64,000 nt of DNA from Mesorhabditis belari. Lineage: Eukaryota; Nematoda; Chromadorea; Rhabditida; Rhabditidae. Shown piece by piece: positions 11,168 through 23,200 of this stretch. The stretch is from positions 1,284,501 to 1,348,500 of the forward strand of contig CAUEEP010000731.1 in assembly GCA_958450365.1 (NCBI GenBank). The letters run 5' to 3'. Position 1 is the first letter of the stretch. Every line of letters starts with the position of its first letter. Under the pieces are notes generated by a model. It searched no databases. It saw nothing but the letters and a program-made list of their open reading frames with translations, and was not told where the DNA came from. The position numbers and the translations under genes were made by a program.

Positions 11168-12612
11168 TTAGAAGTATTTCTTCTTGAGCTTTGGTTCCAT
11201 TGTGTGCGGGTGGCTTTGGTGGGTTGGTTCAGTGCCGAAGCAGGCATGCAAGTCGTAGCACACTTGCCACGCGTCTTTGCCTGAAAATTAGGTGAAATTG
11301 ATTTCAAAATTGAAAGATAGACATAGGATAGACATAGGCAAAGAGTTTGATTCTAATTTGAGTTTGTTTCCAATTGGATCTTCAAGTACCGTACTTTCCA
11401 GAAGTTAATAAGACATTCTTGAGTCTGGAAAAAGGATTTTGAGGCCGTTTACAGCAACAATCAACTTGTAAACCAAAGCTTGCAGTTTATCTTAGAATTT
11501 TTGCAAGTTTCAAGTGAATTTCACTAAATTAAGATATTTGCAAAGAATAAAAACAAGCCTTGAAAATAAATTTTAACTTTTGAAATTGAATGTTTCAAGT
11601 TAGCCTCGTCACTCGATAAATTTTTGTAGTCAATGCAGCCCAGATTTCTGAGGAATTATCGATCACAGAATTCTGTTGGTAGCTAGGAATGGGTACTTTG
11701 TGCTCTCAAATCTCGCAAACATCCCCCTTTCTGGCGCACTCATTTCCTCCATTTCCCTCTCGTTACTGTGCGGGGAAAATTTAAGAAGTGAGTGCGCCAG
11801 AAAGGGGGGTGTTGACGGGGTTTTGAGACAGCACAAAAGAACCCATTGAAATCATTTTCTTACCGGCTTTCAAGTCCTTGTAGATGGTGTCAATGTTTTG
11901 ATTGCACGTATCTTGACAGTCTCGAACGGCTTGTTGTCCGTAGAAGCGGCCCAAACTCTGGCAATCCTGAAATTTGAATGATTACCCATTGAAAATCTTT
12001 TATTAAAGAAGTTAAATCTAAAGAGAATCACCCGAAGCCGTCAAAGTTGAAACTTAGAAATTGTTTTTTTATGTTTTTTATGTTTTAGGCTTTAAAAACC
12101 CACATTGAGAAGCTCTTTGAGAAGGGTTGGTTCATCGTATCCATTGTTGAGGTGGTGCCGGGCTTGGTTCATGATATAATCGCACATTTGGCATGGATCA
12201 GCTGTCGGGGCTGTGGTGGTCATTTGCTGGAAATAAGATTTTTTGAAAGATTCGTTTCCTTGGTGAAAGCTCAAGTTTCAAAGTATTTGGGCCGAAATCT
12301 GAGATCATTTGGCTAATGACCTTAGCTTTCATTACAATAAACCGATACACTATTCAGCCAACAAGACTGAATATCCTCAAATTCATTGAGCCAAAGCTAA
12401 AGATATTCAGTCTGAATACTGTCTCAGTTTACTGTAGCCAGGAAGCTGAGATTCCTTTATCTTAAAGACTTAAATTCATAGTTTCATCTTAAAGCAAGAT
12501 TAGCTTTGTATTCAAAATTTATTTGAACATAAAGTCAGCGTTTTCAAATGCTTTTAAAACTCACCCCAAAAACAACGGCCATTGAAACAGCGGCAAGGAG
12601 AATCAGTTTCAT
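11168..12612 (-). CDS. Secreted saposin-like (caenopore-type) protein, four exons
   Basis: Saposin-like proteins bind lipid; worm caenopores are gut antimicrobial effectors. The exons in transcript order are 12565-12612, 12104-12226, 11864-11966 and 11168-11280; phases agree and give 128 aa ending in TAA. Residues 1-16 (MKLILLAAVSMAVVFG) form a signal peptide with its own exon. The domain starts at CQMC (Cys28, Cys31) and continues with Cys59, Cys74, Cys78, Cys99 and Cys105; six of these fit the three-disulphide saposin B pattern and one is extra. The tail after Cys105 is His/Pro/Lys-rich. Upstream on the minus strand lie a TATA-like box and TGATAA/AGATAA words, compatible with GATA-factor intestinal control as known for worm caenopores (inferred). 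An intact fold-back element fills part of intron 3. Confidence 0.85.
11692..11842. mobile_element. Complete fold-back MITE, GCGCCAGAAAGGGG family
   Basis: The left arm reads TACTTTGTGCTCTCAAATCT, then CCCCCTTTCTGGCGCACTCA and TTTCCCTCTCG. The right arm is its reverse complement: GAGTGCGCCAGAAAGGGGGG, then TTTTGAGACAGCACAAAAGA. It lies in intron 3 of the saposin-like gene and has no coding capacity. Other full copies are at 31940-32105, 40288-40445, 52926-53046 and 59683-59850. Confidence 0.85.
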
Positions 12613-12670
12613 TTTGGGGAAAATTTTTTAAAGACTAGGAAGTGGTTCAAAAAATTTGAAATTACAAAAG

Positions 12671-12711
12671 CCTTATATAGGGTTGACTGAATTTCAAATT
12701 TTTCCTGATAA
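12671..12711 (-). promoter_or_regulatory. Candidate TATA box and GATA site of the saposin-like gene
   Basis: On the minus strand CTATATAAGG (12671-12680) lies about 60 bp upstream of the ATG. A TGATAA word, visible on the plus strand, lies at 12706-12711. Both are in the right place for a promoter, but function is inferred from position only. Confidence 0.4.
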
Positions 12712-12789
12712 AACAAAAAAAATGAATGCTAAAAGGCAAAACTCGGGCACGTCACAATCCGCTTGAAGCACTGATTTGAAGCTTTCTCA

Positions 12790-13104
12790 GATAACAATTT
12801 AGACTTGGGTCTCTGTACCAAAAAAAGTGCTTCTTGCAAGAAAAATTTTCGATAAAACCCGGATCCGATGCTGATGTTTTAAAGATTTTTAGATAAGATT
12901 TTTGGGATTTGAACCGGAATTGAGCTATGAAAGGTTTTTAATTGACTAGCTCTAGCTAATTGACCGGTTCAAATCCCAAAACTTATCTAAAAATCTTTAA
13001 AAACATCAGCGTCGAATCGAACATTTTTCCATCGAACAATTATCGAACATTTTTCCTGCAACAAGCACTTTTTTGGTACATAGATCCAAGTCTAAATTGT
13101 TATC
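12790..13104. repeat. Large palindromic element, ~130-bp arms
   Basis: The left arm (GATAACAATTTAGACTTGGG ... AAATCCCAAAAATC in complement) pairs with the right arm (GGTTCAAATCCCAAAACTTA ... CCAAGTCTAAATTGTTATC). The centre is near 12945, TTGACTAGCTCTAGCTAA. It lies in the upstream region of the saposin-like gene. Confidence 0.85.
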
Positions 13105-13194
13105 AAAGAAATCTTTTATTATATTCTAGATTCTACGAGAATTTTGGAAAAGAAATTCGAAATTAAATCCCAAAAGGGAACAGCTACCGTAAAT

Positions 13195-13452
13195 ACTGTA
13201 ATAGTACCCCACCCCCTCGTACAGTCGCGTAGTCACAAAAGCTTATTAGTATTTCTTTTACTTCAAAGCGCCCGTACTTTCAAAAAATGCGTCTTTGGTA
13301 TCAAAAAATAGGCCTGAATTTCAGCTATTTTTTGATACCTAAGCGCGCATTGTAGCATAAACCAGTGTCAAGAAACACTCGTTCAAAGCTAGATTACGCA
13401 ACACTCCGCACCGTCATTATGGGGGTGGGGTACTATTACAGTATTTACGATA
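13195..13452 (+). mobile_element. MITE with TACCGTAAATACTGTAATAG termini, copy 1
   Basis: Both ends carry the same inverted word (TACCGTAAATACTGTAATAG and CTATTACAGTATTTACG), each followed inward by GTACCCCACCCC or its complement. The centre contains TATCAAAAAATAGGCCTGAA and a palindromic partner. An inverted second copy sits at 19836-20096, on the other side of the BTB gene. Confidence 0.85.
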
Positions 13453-13461
13453 TCTATCGGG

Positions 13462-13602
13462 TGTGCTAGGTAGTGAGCGATTACGCGACCACACAAGGCC
13501 ACATCTCTCCAGTCATCTACATTGGGATTTCTCTCTTGCTTTTGTAGATGAAAAAAGAAGAGATTCAGTTGTAAGCTTGTACCCGGGGATTTTTACTCCA
13601 AT
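13462..13602 (+). repeat. Dispersed ~140-bp repeat
   Basis: GTGTGCTAGGTAGTGAGCGA, then TTACGCGACCACACAAGG, CCAGTCATCTACATTGGGAT and GAAGAGATTCAG recur in reverse orientation at about 33195-33345 and 60938-61088, and partly near 31338-31395 and 58880-58940. The 115-codon open frame starting at 13463 begins inside this repeat, so it is not accepted as a gene. Confidence 0.65.
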
Positions 13603-14239
13603 CTATCAATGGGAAATCGATTTTAATTTGTCTAAACTTATTTTACCCCTAGGAAAACGTGTTGGGCTTGCATTTAAAATGCTTAAATTGAACGTTGTTT
13701 ACGAATTTTCAATTCCAGATAGACTACAATCTCATTTTGGCGGCGATTTTTCGCAAAATCTGATACGGATAAATGTGATTCAGAAAAGCGGAAGAGAAAT
13801 CGTAAAGTAGTGTGAAGAAAATTTATCAATTTTTCCTGATTTCCCGTGATTTATTGGTGAAAATGTGATCTTGGAGGCGAAAAATGTGGAGATAATCAGG
13901 GGAAAAGACCAAGAAATGCGGAAATTTGGACTTTTTGAGGGAAAAAGATGGGAATTTGTTGGGAGCAAAAGCAAAAGTATAGTTTTGTGTGGGGGTTTTG
14001 AAAATTTGCTGATTTGAAGATTGTTTTTTTGGGGCATTGTTTGGCTAGAGTTTGCTTGATTACTTGAAAAATGACATTGAAAAAGATTTTGCTTTAGAAA
14101 ATTTCACTTTCGATTTTTTTCATCACTATGCACACTTGGATTTGACTTTTGAATTCAGAAATGAAAGATTGGATTCAAAATTTAGGAATGGATTCTATTA
14201 ATGTTAGAAATAATCCGTAAAAACTCTAATAGAACGGGT

Positions 14240-14610
14240 CGCTATAGGAGCGTCGCGTAGTGTAAGTTTATTCTCAAACAAACGCTCATATCTTGACACC
14301 AGTACGTTTGTTTCTGCGCGTTCGATTATCAAATTAAAGTAGAGAGGATGGGTGATTTTTTAAGATATAACACATATTTTTAACATTAACCAGTACTGCG
14401 AAAAAATGATTGAAAGGTGGAAAAAATGAGCCGATTTTCAATCATTTTTCTAAGTGCTGGTTAATGTTAAAAATATGTGTTATATCTTAAAAAATCACCC
14501 ATCCTCTCTACTTTAATTTGATACTCGAACGCGCAGAAACAAACGTACTGGTGTCAAGATATGAGCGTTTGTTTGAGAATAAACTTACACTACGCGACGC
14601 TCCTATAGAG
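14240..14610. repeat. Giant near-perfect palindrome, ~170-bp arms
   Basis: The left arm starts CTATAGGAGCGTCGCGTAGT and the right arm ends ACTACGCGACGCTCCTATAG. Between them paired words include TTATTCTCAAACAAACGCTC, GACACCAGTACGTTTGTTTC, GAGGATGGGTGATTTTTTAA and AACACATATTTTTAACATTA. The loop is short, around 14400-14450. A decayed single copy lies at about 41000-41180. It is upstream of the BTB gene. Confidence 0.9.
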
Positions 14611-15033
14611 TTATTAAAGGCTTGAAGCCGTTCTTTTAGCCGTTCTATTCGAGCCTTTACGGTAATAAGGAGAGTGGTTCCAAGTCTTAGAAAAGTTCGA
14701 CTAGTATTTAAATCAGATTTTTGTTTCGATAAGCCCCTAAAAATTCATTTCCATAGAAATTTATGAGTTTGACGTTTGCAGAAGGTGGGAAGAGTTGTTG
14801 ATAAATGTGGTACATGTACAGAAATCTTATACAGAAGTAATAAAACAGTCAAACAACGTGGAAAAGTTGCGTTTCAAGGTTCTCATTCAAAAGCTCAAAG
14901 CATCAAATGAATTTTGAGAAATTTACATTTATAGGCCAAATAAAATGCGACGATCTCCCGTCAAAGCCATATTATTTCTACTCTTCTCTCCATTTTCTCT
15001 CCGGTTCGATCTTGTCAAGCTGATCTTCTCAAA

Positions 15034-18000
15034 ATGCAAAGTTTCTCACATCTCTCGCTTTTGGTAAGTGGTTTTTTGATTGCTTTTCGTTAAATTTTCA
15101 TTTAATTGCCTGATTTGACTAATGTTTGTACAAAAAAAGGCAGAAACAGGCCTTGGAACGGTTTAGAATTGTTTAAATCGGCTTTTTTTTAGTTTAGTTA
15201 CTCAATTTGATTGTTAAAGTTGCTTCTGAATGGTTTGAACTGTTAAAACCGGCTACTATTTTGGTTCTTTATTTAATTTTTACAAATTTGACGAATTTCC
15301 TCTTGTTTAGAGTGCTTCAACGGCGCATGACATGAACGATGAGCCCTTCAGCGAGCAAATTGACCAAATGGATCAACCGGAACAAGTGAGTGGCCGTTTA
15401 CTGGGTTATATAAGAAGTAAAGACTTTAATGACCTAATTAGATCAAGTTTGGCCGGTTTTTTTTATTCTAGCACGTCTTTAATTCAATTTTAATGAGCAG
15501 ATTGAAGGATCAATGAGCCAGCTAGGTCAAGCACATGATAACAAGGCCTTTAAGTAGTTTTGGTGTGCCAGTTTGTAGTTGAGTCGTGCAATTGTATGCA
15601 TTTGCTCTACTTTTTGACTCAAGAATTAAAATCCAAGTTTAAGCTATTCTCTTGAACTGAAACTTGTGTAAACATTTATCAAGAAACTGACTGGAGGCAA
15701 GCTAACTGCAAAATTGTTAAGAGTAAAATTCTTTTTTGAAGTAATTTTGTTTGCTTTCAGGGAGTCGAGACGGCCATCGAGAGCCCACCGTCGCTCAACA
15801 TCGAGATGTCGTTTGACGATTGCGAGGCACCGCAAATGCCCCTCCTCCCGCCTCTCAACGGATTCATTTTTCGCTTCGGAAATGCTGAATTCATCGCCAA
15901 GATCATCACGTGCCCGGTGAGGGTTTGGTCTTAAAGTTGAGCTTTAAAAATTACGTTTGAAAGCTTAAAAGTGGTGGCACAATTGTGGTGAGATTCATGT
16001 ACTTGACCTAAAGCAGACTTCACTTTTTATGCTTGAGCATCATAACCATTAAAAGACCAGTTTTTTTTATAAAGTTGACGCTCGTGCAAATCCTAAGCCT
16101 TAAAGCTTTTTAAAAGTTACCTTTTAGACATTTCGCCGTGTCGAGATCCGCCTTTCCACACAGAAACCCCTCGAAATCTCCTATGTTGCTCAGGTTTGTT
16201 GTTTTTATCGGATAAAGTTTGATCATTGTAGACTATGAAACAACAACTTCGTGCCTTCAGAATCAATATTTCTGTATTTAGGTACGCATTCGTACCGGTG
16301 ATGCCGTTATTCCAGGGACACGCGTCGTGGACAAGGTAGAATTTTTTGTTATCTTTGTTAAGTTCTAAACATTCAGCTTGGAATTCCAGCAGTAAAGTAT
16401 TAATGATTGAGTTTTATAAATTTGTTGAGGCAGAAGCTAGATAAGCTGCTAAACTTATAAACAAATAACTTTTTAGGATGTCTTCCACTTTTCATCATAC
16501 ATGCATCATCCTCCATTAGCTGTGCACGTCGTCGATGAGCGAGTGGCCGTGTTGCACATCGAAATGCGTTTCGTCAACTTGGTGGGTTGGGTTTAAGGGA
16601 TGCTTTACTGATAATGAGAATACATGGATTAACAGGAGGGATCTTACTTGTATTGTGAGCAAGTTTACATTTTGGTATTTTTTAGATCGAGCGACCCCAT
16701 CCGAAGTTCAACGACGGCGACGTGACGCTGATGTTTCCCGACGGAGAACCGCTCACCACGTGGAGAGCCCTGCTTGCACACCATTCGCCCTACATGAGTA
16801 AGTGTTGTTTTGGGCTCAAGTATTAGAATTATGATTTATTAGGTTTTACAAGATAACCATTCTGGGAGAATGCGTGTATTTTTAGAAGAGCTGATGCGCG
16901 AAGTGCCGCCCGGAGGCCGTGTCGACGTGTCGCCGTTTTGCCGCTCGGATTTTCTCACCCTGCTCAACTTCATCTACCCGACGCGGATGCCAATCTATAG
17001 GGATTTCAAAGGTATGTTATTGCTGTGTAAAGTTATAATAAACGCTTAAGTCATCTGTGATTTTTAAGCGCAATTAACTTTAAGGACGTAATTTTGTAAA
17101 AAGGTCTTCTAGTTGCTGTAATAAGAGGTTTTCGAAGTTAAGATGTGACTACTTGTGTTTACTTTAGGCCTCGTTCGTGCCGCCAACGCTTTCGAAGTGG
17201 AAACGGTGCTCTATGCGTGCTCGCGCCATTTTGTCGACCATCCCGATTGGGGCATCGAGCGGAAGATTCCGGAGGCCGTCAAAATTGAATTGCTGCCAGC
17301 GCTCGAGGAGTTGGTTTACAGGGTGAGTTGGTTTATTTTGAGCTGAAAAAATAGGGATTTAAGCGTCTATGAAGTCGATGAAGTTGTAAAGCTTTATTAT
17401 ACAAACTTTGAAACATTTCCTTTTTTAGGCTTGCCAAGCGGGCACGTGGATGCAGATGATTTCGAACGGAGTGCGTCCAGAGCAATTTTGTGGAGCCGCC
17501 GCTTACCGGAATGTGATCTGTCCGACGATTTTGAAGGTACTTTTTGGCTGTACTTGGGTGTAAAACGTACTAGATTACTAGAAATGTTTAGAAATGTAAA
17601 GTAAATCAATCAAACGTCAATTTGTACCCTTTTCTAGGCCAAGTCGATGCGCTATGGACAGACGTTGCTGGTGTCACCATGGAAAGCGCCGAATTTCTTT
17701 TGCCCGCTCCCGGAAGATCGATGGATGTATGTGAAGGTGAACTGTTTCCTTAATCTTGATCTAAAGTCTGTTTTTTTTAGATTATGGTGATGGGTACACC
17801 GTTCTACGTGAACCGCGGCGTTTTGGAGATCTACGGCTCTGATGGATACCTGGGCACAGAGAATCCAGGTACGTTGTTGGTTTCTGTTGATTTGAAAGCT
17901 TATTTTTTTTGATGATATTGTGATATTTTAGAGGAACTTATCGCTATTGTCACAAATGAATTCATCGAGAGTTGCAAGCAAGCTGAGGCCACTGTGGGAG

Positions 18001-19235
18001 AGGTGTGTTTTGGTTTTTTTTGTGTGATGTTATGAGCTTAAGTTAAGGGATCTTTTAAAACTCTTGAAATCTACAGGGATCTTATGATTTGAGTGCAGTG
18101 ACACGTTTATTGGTCTAATTTTAGGTGGTGATGTCTTTGTTCACTTGGTTGCACCCATTGGCGCCACCGATCTCGTCCCGTCTTCTGCGTGCCGCCCTTC
18201 TCTTTGCTCATCAACACAAGATGTACATTGTCGTCAAGGAGTTGGAACAGGTTGGTGGTCTTTCGTTGTTGTTGTTGTTTGAAATTGTTACATTTAGTCT
18301 TATGCTATGCACTGAAACTGTGCAAAATCCTTTTCTTTAGTGCTTGATTCTCGAGCCGCCCGAGTCGCCGATGCGTTTGCTGGAGAATTTCGTGTTGGCC
18401 GAGCGCTTGGAGCTGGACAATTTTCTCAGGACTAATCTGCAACGAGTCGATGGGAGGTTTGGAAATTTTTGGGCCTTAAAAGTGTTTAGTTGCTAACTTT
18501 GGTACCGGATGTTGAAGTTAATTCTAGATTCAAAATAAGTATCTTTCAAATTTAGCTGTCAAATTTTCGGCAACGACATGATCAGTCACCCGCTCTTCCA
18601 CCATCTCTCGAAGGCGCTGAAGGAGCGAATCGTCGATCGGGTGTGCTCGGGATGGGGCCTTCTCACGCACACGCTCACAAAGAAGTGAGTTTTTTTGTTA
18701 TTCTTTTTTTTAAAAGATAAGCCAGGCTAATTCGAGTACGGTTTGAATTAGCCTAATTGGGTTTAAAACTGGGCTTTAAAACGGCTTTATCATCTGCTTT
18801 CAGGCAAGCGACCAAGCACTACCTGCGCATCGTGGACATGGTTGGCGGTGGACCACCGGTTAATTGTTTAAGGCTTTTAAGCTCTAGAAGTTAATTGTTA
18901 GTGTTGCCTGGCTGAAGCTAATGTTTTTGTTTAGATTGAGGAGGGCATGTGCCCAGAGACGTTTCAATCGATAAACTCGCAATCGATTTTTGGACCACGA
19001 CACGAGATGCACGATTTGGCTGAGCAGGTTGAGTTTTAAAATTTTAAAAATGGTTAAAATTTAAAGTGCTGTAAAGCTCGAACGGGTTAAGCTTTGTATC
19101 TCTAAAAAGCTCGAAATTGGGTTTCAAGCTAAACTAACTCAGGAATCGATTATCTGTTCAAATTTTTGTTAAATTTTCGAACTCCAGGAGCTCCACATTG
19201 AACAGCAACAAGAGGTGACGATCGGTGACGGTTGA
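15034..19235 (+). CDS. BTB-domain protein with a second, degenerate BTB-like half; 19 exons
   Basis: BTB domains mediate dimerisation and often recruit substrates to Cullin-3 ligases. The exons are 15034-15063, 15311-15385, 15761-15916, 16128-16193, 16282-16335, 16477-16581, 16686-16797, 16886-17011, 17168-17322, 17429-17536, 17638-17736, 17781-17868, 17932-18002, 18125-18250, 18341-18456, 18556-18684, 18804-18858, 18935-19027 and 19188-19235. All splice phases agree and give 603 aa. Residues 60-165 form a beta-rich N-terminal region, possibly MATH-like. A BTB fold starts near 172 (DGDVTLMFPDGEPL, then LLAHHSPYM) and runs to about 290 with its FLTLLNFIYP strand-helix and a C-terminal helix. 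Residues 365-545 repeat the layout (FYVNRGVLEIYGSDGYL, then a helical stretch with LLENFVLAERLELDNFL), suggesting a second diverged BTB unit. There is no signal peptide or membrane segment. Exons are GC-richer than the introns. AATAAA-type words lie near 19382. The exact family is not recognised. Confidence 0.85.
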
Positions 19236-19480
19236 GGGGAAGGATTCGGTAAAAATTGGAATTGAGCAACGATTATTTAGCAGATTCTTCATTTGTGTTC
19301 GCATTTGTCGTTTGTATTCGTGTTTTTTGGTGCTTCACTTTCTGCTTTGTGATTTCCGTAGTTATGATGTATTTGAGGGAAATAATAAAATTGGATCTCG
19401 TCCTGTGCTTGAGAAATTGGTGTTGGCTTTAAATTTAAAGTTCTGGTTGTTTCTGAAATAGTAGAATTTTGAGTACAGAG
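19236..19480 (+). other. Probable 3' UTR of the BTB gene
   Basis: AAATAATAAAATTGG at about 19379-19393 supplies polyadenylation-signal-like words roughly 150 bp after the stop codon. The sequence is otherwise non-coding. Confidence 0.45.
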
Positions 19481-19835
19481 ATCAGTACAAGGAAAAGAAT
19501 CCTGAAAATTTTTGGAAAATTTCGGATTTTGGGCTTTAGAGTGATTCCACTCGGTGTGCCGGAAGCTTTCAATGCTGAATGCCTTTTTAAATGGTTTATT
19601 TTATTTTATAAAGCTCAAAAATTCAAAAGAAAACGAGTTTTATTATGAATTTTTAGTAAGAAAAGGGGCTAATCTGAATTTTGAAAAATTTTTTGACTCT
19701 GAAATTTTAAAGTTTCAAAAGAAACCGCTAGGTAAGGGGTTCTTTGGTTTTAATTATTTAAATTTTTTCAAAATCGATAAGTGAAAGAGCAATAAGAATC
19801 ACAGTAATCACAGTAAGTTTTGAGTTTTAAATATA

Positions 19836-20096
19836 TACCGTAAATACTGTAATAGTACCCCATCCCCATAATGACGGTGCGGAGTGTTGTGTAGTCTGGC
19901 TTTGAACGAGTTTTTCTCGACACTGGTTTATGCTACAATGCGCGCTTAGGTATCAAAAAATAGCCCTGAAATTCAGGCCTATTTTTTGATACCAAAGACG
20001 CATTTTTTCAAACGTACGGGTGCTTTGAAAAAATGAAATACTAAAAAACTTTTGCGACTCCGCGACTGGTGGGGTACTATTACAGTATTTACGGTA
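19836..20096 (-). mobile_element. MITE with TACCGTAAATACTGTAATAG termini, copy 2 (inverted)
   Basis: It has the same termini and internal words as 13195-13452 but the internal sequence runs in the opposite orientation (TAGCATAAACCAG there, CTGGTTTATGCTA here). The ends are TACCGTAAATACTGTAATAG and CTATTACAGTATTTACGGTA. Confidence 0.85.
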
Positions 20097-20235
20097 TGAG
20101 TTTTGATAGAAATTCATATTCTTTTCGACTATACTTATCCCGTATATGCAAATTTGATTTGACCAAATGATTTTGTAAGCAAAGGAAGAGAAAAAATGAA
20201 AAAAGATTATTCGATTTCCTTTTCAAATCCCTCTC

Positions 20236-23200
20236 TCAACATGTGGGACCGCCTTCGGTGCATGCGAATTGCACAGGAGAGAACTGAAAAATTTTTTGTG
20301 TAAAACTAATCCCCCATAAAATTGCCGAATAAAGTCCTACTTTGGATTGGAACAAATTGAACAATTAAACAATTCAACAATTGAAACTAGAGGTTTCAGT
20401 TTGTGATCTTACCAACAGGACCAACGGGAATGAACACTAATTTGGTATACAGATAATTGAAAAAAACAAATGTTAACCTCATTTCTTTGCTTTGAGTGGT
20501 GTTCAACGTGAAACTTGCCATTTTCAAAAAATTTTACAACTTGATAACTTGTGTTTCAATTTTCCTCATAAGGTAATGGGGTTTTCTATAATAACTTACT
20601 CAGATTGTTGCCTTACTTTGCAAATAGCAAAGAAGGTTTTAAGAAAGGTTTTTTTTCTTTGATAACTTCTCAAATCACTCACAAACATTCCGGGTGTAAC
20701 GTCGGGCCCAAAAGTCCATGTGCCCGTTGCGTCACAAACGATCGTTCCCTCGATGGTCACAGTCATACATGCTTGCCCGAAAGCAAACCACGTGCCGCCC
20801 TGAAATTCGGCATTCGATTTTATAAGCTTTTTTTAAACATCGAGTTGAGTAGACATTTATGACCTGGCTACCGTAACCCGACTCAATCAGGGTATTTTAA
20901 CACGACTCAGATATTTGGTAAGGCAACTACGGTGATACGTCCTGAAAACTAAAGCATGGTCCGGCTACCTTAATGCGCAAACTAGATCGTAGTGGTGCGG
21001 TAACAGCAAAAAAAACTACCATGCGCATCTTGGTGAACTGGGAACGATATCAAATGAGCGCCGTAATCAAAAGGATGCCAAGCCTTAAATCTTATTCAAT
21101 GCAACCACGAACTGCGTTTTAACCTTTTTTGTTTGTTTTCTTTTTTCTTTTAAGCTCCTGTATTATTTCAAATATTTATAATGAATTCTTTTAACAATAA
21201 TAGAATAACAAAAATGATAACAGCATTTTAAATCGATGAATGTAAAAGGACAGAGCTTTAATAACATCTGAAGAACGAAAATCTAGCCGAGCTCTTTTGA
21301 ACAGCGCTCTTTTGAATGGCGCTCTTTTGAATGGCGCTCTTTTGAATGGCGCTCTTTACAGCCTTCGAACGCGCCTTTGAGCGCTCTTTGAATGGCGCCT
21401 TGCAGCGCTCTTCGACCGCTCTTTGAATGGCGCCTTTGAATGGCGCTCTTTGAATGGCGCCTTTTGGCGCCTTTGACAGCGCCTTCGAACCGCCTGTGGC
21501 GCTCTTTTGCGCGCCTTTGAATGGCGCTCTTTTGAACAGCGCTCTTTTGAATGGCGCTCTTTTGAATGGCGCTCTTTTGAATGGCGCTCTTTTGAACAGC
21601 GCTCTTTCGAACAGCGCTCTTTTGAATGGCGCTCTTTTGAATGGCGCTCTTTTGAATGGCGCTCTTTTGAATGGCGCTCTTTTGAATGGCGCTCTTTTGA
21701 ACAGCGCTCTTTTTATATTGTCCCGCGGACCGATCAACTCTCGGTCCGAAGATTGGTCTATTCTAGTGACTTGCTTGCTTGCCAAAACAGAAATGACTGT
21801 AGAGACTTGTTGATCTTTTTGAGAGCCTCAAGTTAGGAATGGAACCTGCGGACCGGTTCGTTAACATGCTTGCGTAACAGTGACTAACAAGGAGAGGTAA
21901 TGTACTCTGCAATCTATAATAACTAGACTAATTACCCATAATTTCTTCTCTTTCTTCCTTTCTCTTCCCCCTTCTTCTTTCTTCCTTACCGGATACCAGA
22001 TAGCTCAGTGGTTGTCTGAAAAGCAAAAAGTCGAGGGTTCAATCTTTCTCTGCCATTCCTTACTTTATAATAGATATTTATAAAATGGATAGGTGCTGGA
22101 TGAGTTAAACTTACAATGTTCGCTTCGGCGAGGATGTTGCCGGCGGGAGATGTACAGGTGAGCATCGCATTTCGGCAACCATTTGCGTCGGTGCTGGAAA
22201 TTAAAGAGAATTTCCGCTTTCCTCGAGAAAAAAAATGCTATTTAGACAACCAATTTGGTCATGAAGAAATTGAAAGATCTTGCCAATGCAGCTTTTGAAG
22301 CCAATGCAGCCAATGCAGCCAAGCAAGCTTTTGAAAAATGAAATTTATTCCTTGTTTTTTGATTTATTCTTTCTGGGGAATATTTGGAAACAATGAAAAA
22401 GTTGGAACTAAATTTTCTTTCCCTTGTTTAACCCGACTATTTTTGAAACTCACGTGTAGGTGAACGTGCCGGTTCCTTGAACGCCGCCTGTGTCATCGGG
22501 CACAATGGCGAGGTCGGCACAACTTGCACAAAGCACTGAAATGATTAATAGGGGAAAATGGAAAAATTTACGAAATTCGAAGAGAAACATTTGGATCTCA
22601 ATGATTAAAAGAAAGCCGAATAAGTTGAAACTAATCAATTTCAAAGAATTGTTATCAATTCACGTACAGGTGTTCATTGTTGTAGTTGTTGGTTGTAGTG
22701 GTTGTTGTCGTTGTAGTGGTTGTTGTCGTTGTTGTAGTGGTGGTTCTAAAAGGTTTTAATATAAATAGATTGCAGCTAAAGAAAGCTAAAGAAATCTTGG
22801 ATTCATCATTTTTCAAAGCTGGTTTTTTTTGTTTTAGTTGATTGACGAATTTCATTTTCAACTTATGTCAAAAATTTTGAAACTTGAAAATTTCATTTTG
22901 CTTTTTTTACTCACGTTGTTGTCGTTGTTGTCGTTGTGGTGGTGGTTCTAAAAATATTCTGTAAATGTAAATGTAAATGAATATCAACAGTTTATTACAG
23001 TCTAGTAGCTGAAGCTAAAGTATTAAAGCTTGGAATTGCACTAAAATTCGACGATTTCATTTACAAAGTTCTTTGAAACAGAAATTTTGAAAAGTAAAGG
23101 ATCCAAAAAGGCAAATTAGCTAGTCAATTGCTGAAACATTGCTGAAACGAGGATAAACTTTGAAGAGTCAAAATTTAACCAATAACGAACCCAATAACGA

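Noticed and set aside
13463..13810. 115-codon plus-strand open frame
   Set aside because: Its first 45 codons are a dispersed repeat also found inverted at 33.2 and 61.0 kb, and the rest shows no domain.
21258..21836. Three long open frames (109-175 codons) on both strands across the 15-bp minisatellite
   Set aside because: A 15-bp period keeps any frame open; the products are pentapeptide repeats such as FKRAP with no start or splice context.
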